Assembly: GCA_023269545.1 (NCBI GenBank)
Contig: JAHFTB010000009.1
Location: 1-64,000, forward strand
Source of the DNA: Verrucomicrobiota bacterium
GTDB lineage: Bacteria; Verrucomicrobiota; Verrucomicrobiia; Chthoniobacterales; Xiphinematobacteraceae
Direction of reading: 5' to 3'
DNA: 64,000 nt
This document shows, piece by piece, positions 55,147 to 63,100 of this stretch (within the stretch, counting starts at the first letter, position 1; each line of letters starts with the position of its first letter). A program made the position numbers and the translations under genes. Under the pieces are notes generated by a model that saw only the letters and a program-made list of their open reading frames with translations, made no database searches and was not told the origin of the DNA.

Positions 55147-58100
55147 ATGTTTCACAAAAAATTTACAACCGACATGAAAGTAAATGATTACATCAATAAA
55201 AATGCTTTACAGAGTTCAGAGAACAAAAATGCTTCTTCAATACAGAAGAAGCAGGCCGATTTGCGAGACTGTCAGCTTACCTGGGAATCTCAGTGGGAAG
55301 AGTGGGGGCCGAAGCAGACGCACGTTTTTGTTCTGGGGGAATTGCCATTTTTCGAAGAGATCGCGAGAGATCGTATTCAGAGATACAAAATTCCAATGCT
55401 TCAAAGATTTTGTCTGTCACCAAGGCAAACTGAAGCATTACCGGGTTTTCGAGTTGCGGATCAAAGTGCCTTTGAGGGATTGGGAGAACAAGATCGCTTG
55501 GAAATTGTTGGGCCCTTTGCCGAAGAAGGATTGCTCTTACTCCTTCGATTTCAGGAAAAATGGAACTATGAGTGCTGGACGCCTTCCGCTTTGGCGAGCC
55601 ATTTGAAACACGCCGGCCTTTCCCGGATAGGAACTCTTTATTTAATAGCCCCCAAACTGGGTATAGGGGAATTTCTTCCCTCTCTTGCGCGGGAGCTGAC
55701 CGGTCGGGGAATTCAATATCATGTCTTGTGCGGTCCCGAAGGGATTATGCGTCCTCGCCGCGACTCCATAGTGAAGCTACCCCAACAAATCCGAGTGATC
55801 GAGGATGAGAAGACTTTTTCCTTACCGGTGCAGTCAAATTCAATAGCAACTTTAGGGCCTATGTTAAGAGAAGGAGGAACGGATTTTGACTATGAAATTA
55901 TAGTGCATGCGGGGGAGAATCCGGCGGTTGCGGAAGCTGCGGGCATACTAGTGGGAAGTTCTCCATTTCGTACTTGTTGGGTGAAGTGGAATCCTTCGCG
56001 AGGAGATTGGCAAGTGCTCTACGGCGAACCTCGCTTTCTTCGATGGAGCACCCGGTGGGCAGTAGTGGCTCAAAGTGAGAATTGTTTGCAAAGAGGCGAT
56101 TTATTCGCAGGCCTAAGTACCACATCATTTGCAATCCGATTTCTTAGATTATTGCATTCGTTCGAGGCCTGGCAGGAGATTCATGGAAAGTTAAGTCACC
56201 TGCTTTTGGTAGGAGCCAATCTCTTTCAATCAGAGAAGAAAGTTGCCGGTGGTTTCGCCTTAAGATTAGCTCAGGAATTTGCTGCTCTCAGACGGCGGAT
56301 TCAAATTCGAGTCCGAGAGTTTGTGCAGCAAAAGGATATTTCGGGACTTTTGCATGCTGGTCAGCTTACTAACGAGAGCTCCTGTTTAAAATGGACCTCT
56401 GCTTCTCTTATCTGGGAGAGGGATTTAAATTGGAACATGGGAGATTTGATAGCGATTGATGCCCCTGTCTATGAACCGGAGGCGCCATTTCGAAAACCTT
56501 CCTGGTCGCCGTCCTTGGTTTGGCGATCTTCTTTGGGAGTGGATCTGGCATGGATTAGCGGATGTTCTACTGCCAGACGGTGGCGGGAGCGCCTCCGGGT
56601 AGCACTCACAGAAGTATCTTATGAAGGAATTTCTTCAGGTTCCCATCCTCTGATTCCCATACTTGAAATCGCGGCTTTGCGTGATGAACCTCAATTATTA
56701 GGGATGGATATTAGCAGAGGCGAAGCGCTGCCGATGGGTGCTTGTTCTTCATGTCTCAGGGAATTTGAAAACTATTTCCAGGTCCTAGCAGAAAACTTAT
56801 TTCAGGCCTTCCTAGTGGATGGGGATTTACGTCTTCAAAAACGAGTGGGCATCTCTCCTCAGATTTATGATAAAGCCCTGCATGCCGCACTCTCCCTTCT
56901 CTGTCTGACTCATTCTGAAAAAGAGGATGCTATGAATTCTTTTCAGATAGCACTAGCGGTCCGTCTCTGTTCGGAATTTCTGAAGAATCTTGGAGAAAAA
57001 TCACTCAGCAAAGCAGGGATTCTTGTGCGAGCTTGGCGTGCGGTTTCCCGAGACTATGAAAATATCCGGCTTTCATTGATTCAGCAACAAAGAGCAGCAT
57101 GGGCAGCCTTATCTCTGACCGAGGCACCGGATGAATATGAAATCGCACGTGCCTATCAGTTTTCCGCTTACTGTATTCAGACTTCGCCCTCTTCTCTTTG
57201 TTGGCAAGATTTCTTAGATCCTCTTCCTACTCCCGCCAGGCTATTAGGCAATGCATGTGAATTGTTGACGGCACCGGGCCTGTCACCGTCACGAGATTCC
57301 TTACCTCAATCGAATCAGGCCGAGGAATACTTTGAAAAAATCCACGAAGCTCAAAAGAATGCAGTCGGCAGCTTTCAAAATACCCCTGAAGGCGTTTTTT
57401 GGACTCCGCCTGCTTTTGCAGTGATTCTTCAAGTAGATCTTCGTACATCCTGGCTGGGCTTTGGTACTCATCTCCTCTACAGCTCAAGACATGAAGGAAA
57501 GGCAGAAGTCACAGAGGGAGGGATGCCATTTGTCCAAGTGGAGCATGCGGCTCGGTTACCGTTTCCCGTTTGGAGTCGAATTTTTGCAATAGACCTCTGG
57601 CAGGTTTTGGGAGGTGATTCGCGAGAACCGCTTCCTATGAAGCCGGAAATAGTAGTGCTTCCTATTACGCCCACCACATGCATCAGCTATGAATGGAGTC
57701 CTTGTGACTCAGAACCCCGATTTTTACCGGACGGGGCATTGAAAAAAATTGCTAAAACAGGTCGATTCCATCCACTGTATCGGGAATTCGATCAGTGGCA
57801 TGCGGTTCAAAAACTCGACTTTGAAGCCTCTCTTACCAAGATTGAAGTTTTCCTCGATTTTTCCACTAAGCTTCTGATTTTCCCGGATGCCGGTTCCCCA
57901 CCCAAGATCTCCTACCGTTTTTATGGCGCTGGGGGAACTTATCGATGCTTAGTTCGTCCAGGATTTAGCGCTGAAATAGAATGTGCCAATAGATCGGAAT
58001 CGTGGACTTTTGAATCTGCGGAGAAGGGGGCTCTTAAAGTGACGGAAAATCGTGTGGAGGGCGAGGGGATCTTGATTCAATTTACAGGGATCTCGCCTCG

Positions 58101-60156
58101 CAAGCTATTCATTGGCACTCACGAGCCATCAAAAGCAATAGATCAAATTTCTCTCATAGAGACAATTCCGGATCCACTTCTTAATAGCCGTAATTTGCCA
58201 GGATTTTCTCTTGGTATTGTAGGCGACTTACATGTGCGCTTTGATCCCAGCGTTCATTCCTTGCAAACATTCTGTTCTCGATCATTCATCCCCCTGGGGC
58301 CACTAAAAACTATCTATGCTCAGACGACCCATCGTTTTGACCGAGTGGGGATACACGATGGCTGCTGTTTTGCGGTGGAATATCTATTGTCACTGTGCGG
58401 CAGTAGCTTGGAATTTACTTATCGGTTAAGTTCTGTCGGCTGGACTCTCGCCATCGTCTCTACAGACATTCATTCGTTTTTTACAGAGCTCAAAACGGCT
58501 CGGAAAATCAAGTGTCCGCTCGATGAATTTTTGTTACGGTGGTTAGATACAGAAACCATTCTGGGAATAGACGAAAGAGAAGAAGACGGCATTTTACCGC
58601 AACTAGCCGAAGTCGTATTAGTTTGTCCAAAATCCAAAATATCATTGTTTCCGCTTTGGGTAAGAACTTCGGATAATTCTGTGATTTGGAAAGGCAAGTG
58701 CCCTTCGAAAGGAAATGCCCAAATAGGTTTAGCCAGCTTTTTAGGGGAAGAAATGAAGTTTCTTTTTCAGTGTGGCGGACAGACCTATCTTAAGAACGGA
58801 TGGGATAACCGGATGTTTCCAATTGGTGACGAAAATCAGCTCAAACATTTGATACATAGCAAACGATGGACGATTTTTTTGTCAGCCATCTATTCTTTAG
58901 CAATGCTTCCCTTACATATTGGATGGAGAGTGACAGACTCCGTTTCCGAAGCCGAGTTCAGGGATCTCCTTTTTCGTCTAGGCGATCAGCTCCGCCATCC
59001 TATGCTGGGATTAGTGATCGAATCATCATCTGCATGTTCACGGACAATAGTCTTCCTGGATCCGGTTGGAAAAGTTGCGTTTCCGTCCCCCATTCAGGAA
59101 ATAGAAAATGAAGGCTGGTTTTTAGGAAGAGAAAACTACGGAGGTTTCGCATGTTGGTGGTTGCCTCAGGATCATAGAGTGGTTTGTTCTTCACCTCTCC
59201 CAATTCCAAACGTATGGAATGACCCCATAGATGCTTCGAAGGCCCCACAGCCTAAAAAAAGCTACGAATTGCCCTTAGGCATCGAGTGGATTAAGAAATG
59301 CTTTCTGAAAGAAAACCCAGTTCCCGGGCAGAACGGAATGATCCGTGCGCCATTCTCAGAGACCGTTTCCGGGGCGGGAATCGCAGACGGATTCTTGCAC
59401 CTCCGTGCCAACAAGGGTGATATTTACCGAAGACTCACGAGTGGTTCCTGGCAGATGATTCAGGCATTCTGTTCAGGTGATTCCGTAGGAGAAATCTTTT
59501 GTGAAATCGCTCATGCTATTCCACAAATAGATTTTCTAATTTTGCCTCTGCAAATTAAGGATAGCAAAGGCGCCCGGCGCGTGGGCTGGTTTTTAAGTCA
59601 AACCTCACAGATTGTCAAAGCTCCTCCCGAAGCCGGTAGTGAAGCTATTCTATTAGGCGGCAGCGTTGATGGGAAATATCATTATATCTTTGGAGAAAAT
59701 ACAATTTTTGAAGTGAATGGTTCCTCATGCGAATGCCAAGGAAGAGCATCTTTTGCATTACGCAAAAATGGGGTGCTCTTTCTTATCGTATACTATGTTG
59801 CCAATCCGCCAATTTTGGATGCTGAAAAGTTGATTCTTATCGGCTCCTCGCAATGTACACGGTGGACACTAGGGGAAGGATTGCGTTCCTATCGACTGAT
59901 TGTTGTCGAATCTTCTCATGGTGCTGCCATTTCAGGTGTTCTCGACTTGCAACCTCTCTGTATCCAAGATTGTGGATGTTGGATCGATGGAGAGGACTTT
60001 GTAATTGCTGAATTAGCGACGGGCAATCGGCTGGTGATCCAAGATGGGGCATCGGTATTATCCCCCGGCTACTTATTTGGGAAAATCCAAATCCGCCTTT
60101 CCGAGTCTGAAAATTATTTGTCTTTACAAAATCTTCTGGATACCTGCGGAAAATAG
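55147..60156 (+). CDS. Giant protein of a toxin-like locus with a proline-substituted C80-type domain
   Basis: 1669 residues from ATG 55147 (an in-frame TTG lies at 55129). I do not recognise the whole protein. Residues about 105-195 look like a peptidase C80/CPD fold: RLEIVGPFAEEG, WTPSALASHLKHAGLSRIGT, LYLIAPKLGIGEFLPSLARELTGRGIQYHVLCGPEG. At the positions expected for the catalytic His (GHG) and Cys stand Pro123 and Pro169, 46 residues apart, close to the His-Cys spacing of TcdB, so the domain is probably inactive. The remainder is rich in Trp/Phe beta-type segments and many cysteines, with no signal peptide or clear membrane helices. Residues 1367-1394 come from a dispersed repeat. The next toxin-like gene starts 30 bases after the stop. 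Confidence 0.75.
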   Translation: MFHKKFTTDMKVNDYINKNALQSSENKNASSIQKKQADLRDCQLTWESQWEEWGPKQTHVFVLGELPFFEEIARDRIQRYKIPMLQRFCLSPRQTEALPGFRVADQSAFEGLGEQDRLEIVGPFAEEGLLLLLRFQEKWNYECWTPSALASHLKHAGLSRIGTLYLIAPKLGIGEFLPSLARELTGRGIQYHVLCGPEGIMRPRRDSIVKLPQQIRVIEDEKTFSLPVQSNSIATLGPMLREGGTDFDYEIIVHAGENPAVAEAAGILVGSSPFRTCWVKWNPSRGDWQVLYGEPRFLRWSTRWAVVAQSENCLQRGDLFAGLSTTSFAIRFLRLLHSFEAWQEIHGKLSHLLLVGANLFQSEKKVAGGFALRLAQEFAALRRRIQIRVREFVQQKDISGLLHAGQLTNESSCLKWTSASLIWERDLNWNMGDLIAIDAPVYEPEAPFRKPSWSPSLVWRSSLGVDLAWISGCSTARRWRERLRVALTEVSYEGISSGSHPLIPILEIAALRDEPQLLGMDISRGEALPMGACSSCLREFENYFQVLAENLFQAFLVDGDLRLQKRVGISPQIYDKALHAALSLLCLTHSEKEDAMNSFQIALAVRLCSEFLKNLGEKSLSKAGILVRAWRAVSRDYENIRLSLIQQQRAAWAALSLTEAPDEYEIARAYQFSAYCIQTSPSSLCWQDFLDPLPTPARLLGNACELLTAPGLSPSRDSLPQSNQAEEYFEKIHEAQKNAVGSFQNTPEGVFWTPPAFAVILQVDLRTSWLGFGTHLLYSSRHEGKAEVTEGGMPFVQVEHAARLPFPVWSRIFAIDLWQVLGGDSREPLPMKPEIVVLPITPTTCISYEWSPCDSEPRFLPDGALKKIAKTGRFHPLYREFDQWHAVQKLDFEASLTKIEVFLDFSTKLLIFPDAGSPPKISYRFYGAGGTYRCLVRPGFSAEIECANRSESWTFESAEKGALKVTENRVEGEGILIQFTGISPRKLFIGTHEPSKAIDQISLIETIPDPLLNSRNLPGFSLGIVGDLHVRFDPSVHSLQTFCSRSFIPLGPLKTIYAQTTHRFDRVGIHDGCCFAVEYLLSLCGSSLEFTYRLSSVGWTLAIVSTDIHSFFTELKTARKIKCPLDEFLLRWLDTETILGIDEREEDGILPQLAEVVLVCPKSKISLFPLWVRTSDNSVIWKGKCPSKGNAQIGLASFLGEEMKFLFQCGGQTYLKNGWDNRMFPIGDENQLKHLIHSKRWTIFLSAIYSLAMLPLHIGWRVTDSVSEAEFRDLLFRLGDQLRHPMLGLVIESSSACSRTIVFLDPVGKVAFPSPIQEIENEGWFLGRENYGGFACWWLPQDHRVVCSSPLPIPNVWNDPIDASKAPQPKKSYELPLGIEWIKKCFLKENPVPGQNGMIRAPFSETVSGAGIADGFLHLRANKGDIYRRLTSGSWQMIQAFCSGDSVGEIFCEIAHAIPQIDFLILPLQIKDSKGARRVGWFLSQTSQIVKAPPEAGSEAILLGGSVDGKYHYIFGENTIFEVNGSSCECQGRASFALRKNGVLFLIVYYVANPPILDAEKLILIGSSQCTRWTLGEGLRSYRLIVVESSHGAAISGVLDLQPLCIQDCGCWIDGEDFVIAELATGNRLVIQDGASVLSPGYLFGKIQIRLSESENYLSLQNLLDTCGK
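59245..59335 (+). repeat. 85-90 bp dispersed repeat inside the giant gene, in frame
   Basis: ccacagcctaaaaaaagcta, cgaattgccctta, gattaagaaatgctttct and gaaaacccagttcccgg align end to end with the copy at 40525-40612. It is translated as PQPKKSYELP...IKKCFLKENPVPG, in the same frame as PQQKKAAQCP...VKKYFP of the Gfo/Idh protein. The upstream 14 bases (59224-59237) also match 1971-1984, so the element may be slightly longer. Confidence 0.8.
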
Positions 60157-60186
60157 AGCACTCTCACTTGCTCTAAATAATTTTCC

Positions 60187-63100
60187 ATGTCCCATTTCCC
60201 CCCGCTCTCGTTCGCAATGGATATTCGTCTCCCATTAACTTCCCTTCCGGAAGAGAGAATTGAAGAAGTATCTGAAATTTCGTCAGAGGCATCCATCGAT
60301 CAATCCCAGATTAGTCAATTAGTGATTAAGCGGCAACGCAGAGCCGTTTTTCCTGGTGAATATGATAATATCGTTTGCAATACTCCGCCCGAAAAAATTG
60401 CAAATATAGATCCGGAGATATTTAAAAATCTGACGAGCGAGGGAGTACAACGCTTAAGTTCGGAACAAATCATGCAATTGATACCGGAACAAGTCACGGC
60501 TCTGCCATCTAGGGTCTTCGCGCTTCTCATGCCACAGCAAATAGCTCAACTGAATGCTCTGGTTTTCCGAAAACTTTCCGCGGATTATCTCAACCACTTG
60601 CCTTTGGCAAAACGTGCTTCAGAACGTATTCCACAGATTACAACGGAACAACTTTCTCAAATACCGGTGGAAGTTTTTTTTGATCTGAATAGCGGATTTC
60701 TTATGTCGCTGAAGCCAAGACAAATTTCCACTCTTTCAGGCGAACAACTTGCTGAAATTAATCCGGAGATTTTTAAGCATCCTTCCATTATATACTTTAT
60801 TTCCGCATTAAATAAAAATCAATTTTCGGAACTAACCGCAAATCAGATTCGGGCCATTTCTCCGAAAAATTTCCAAAAATTATTTTCAGATTATTTAGAA
60901 CGAGGTCAAAATTTATTAGAAAATTTTAAAGGAGGACAATTGCGGTTGCTTACAGAAGATCAAATATCCGTTGCTATTCAACTTACAGATAACAAATTCA
61001 TCATGAAAAGCTATCTGATGGATTATTTTCGGACTATGCCTGAGTACGAAGTCCGGAAGTTGACGCAACAAGAAATTCGCATACTCGGACCCGATATGCT
61101 GCAACAATTGGGAACGGCTTTTTTAAAAAAACTAAATTCAATGCAACTTGATTGGTTCACAGAAAACCAGCTGAAGGTATTTAAATCGGAGGATATCCAA
61201 TCGGCACGTCAGCAATCCAAAACAACAGAGGCGCTCATCCAAACCAGGCTTCGTAGAGTCAAACAGGCCTATCTGAGTCAAATATCATCCACTCAGCTTG
61301 CCGAAAAAAATCCCGATTTTTTTACAAAGTTAAGTGCAAGTGATATTTCTGTTCTATCTCCTTCGCAGATAGAAAAGATGACTCCTACTCAAATCTCAGC
61401 TCAGAAAGCGGACTTTTTCCATTACCTCAATACAAAGCAATTGGTAACTTTTGGCAAAATTCAGAGGCAGGCAATTTCTCCGGAAGTCTTTACAAAACTG
61501 ACTATAGAGAACTTTTGGGGGAAATTAGTTCCATTGCAATCGCGACTGATATTTATAGATCCCAAGTATCAAAGATTTTTTTCTCTGAGTCAGTTTCATG
61601 CAATTATACAAAGTTTGACTCCGGAACAGGTGGCTGGGATTCCCGTAGAAGTCTACCAAAAAATGGGTGATGAATTTCTCCTTGCCATCCAACCTCCGGC
61701 CCTCGCCAAAGTCCCTGCCAAGGTCTTCCGTTATGTGACACAGAATTTTGTTAAAGATTTTAACCTGGATCAGGTCAGAAGTCTTAATGCAAGACAAGTG
61801 CTTTGCTTGAGATTAAAAGTTTTTTCGCATCTGAGATCCGAACAAATATCCGCAATGGATTCGGGAATATTTGGATCATTTACTAAAGAACATATCGGAA
61901 GCTTAAATTCGAAAGTATTTTCCGCACTAAAGCCGTTGCAGGTTGTTAATTTAAAATCGGAGGTATTTGCGAATATTACCAGGCCGGATATACAAAATTT
62001 AGATCCAAAAATATTTTCCATAATACGCGTGGAACATCTTAATGCTTTGGCAGACATTCCTGCGGATAAAGTGAATAATGGTGAAAAAAATCATCCTATT
62101 CAATGGTTGACAGAGGCGCAAATCCAAAAGATCCCCCGTGAATTGATCGGGAAAATTCATTCGCATTTTTTTGAAAAACTGACTCAGCATCAATGGGACT
62201 CTTTCAGACTGGTTCAACTTCAAGAAATATCGGTTGAAAATATTCTTAAATGGAAAACGGATAATAGTTTTTTGTACCAAAAATTAGTTGCGGAAAAAGA
62301 CAGTCTTTTTTTTGATCAGCGAACTGCATTAGAAGTGCTTCCGCATCCCTTTTCTGGCAAACGTAAGCAAAATGATGTGGGAGATCCTGCCGTACAGTCA
62401 CCTGAAAAAAAAGTCCGGTTGGAAAGACGTCAGGCAGTACTTCTGTTCGTGCCAAAAACTGAACTTTATACAAATCAGTTAACCGAGTTCCGGAGTGCGG
62501 TGGAAAATCTTCGAAGCAAACATCCTGAAAGCGCCTTTTATGCATTGAGTTGGGATGAAAATGAGCGTTTGGAACAATGGCAGCTTCACGATTCTCAAGA
62601 AAAATTGGCAACGAGCTGGAAGACCTTGGAAGATTTTCCTCAGGGGGAATATGATAAAGTAATTTTATTAGGACATGGCGAAAATCAGTTGGGTAGGTTC
62701 GAAGATATCCACTATGTCGCATTGGTCGAAGCTATCGCTAAGTGGACTCGAAATATTTCGAAAATCAAGCATCTGAGCATCCTAGCTTGTGGAATCAAGG
62801 CCGAGCTCGGAGTCATGCTCTACCGCAAATTGTATCAAGAAAGCCCAATGTTCGGAAAAGTCCCCTTATTAAAGGTTCCCGAAATCGACCGAATCACTGG
62901 TTCGGAGCTGCCTGTTTACATAGCAGGAAATGGCGAGGAAGGAACCAGTAAAAATACGGCCGTCCAAGTGGGAAATCGACTTTATCAAGATAAACAAGAC
63001 GGGAAAATTAAGCATGGAGTGAGCGATGCAAAATGGGAGGTAAAACGCAATGTGGAAGGAAAAATAGAAATTACCAGCTATCTGTTGCCTACCCATGGGA

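Noticed and set aside
55147-60156. Nonribosomal peptide or polyketide synthase, suggested by size
   Set aside because: No adenylation, condensation, ketosynthase or carrier motifs are present.
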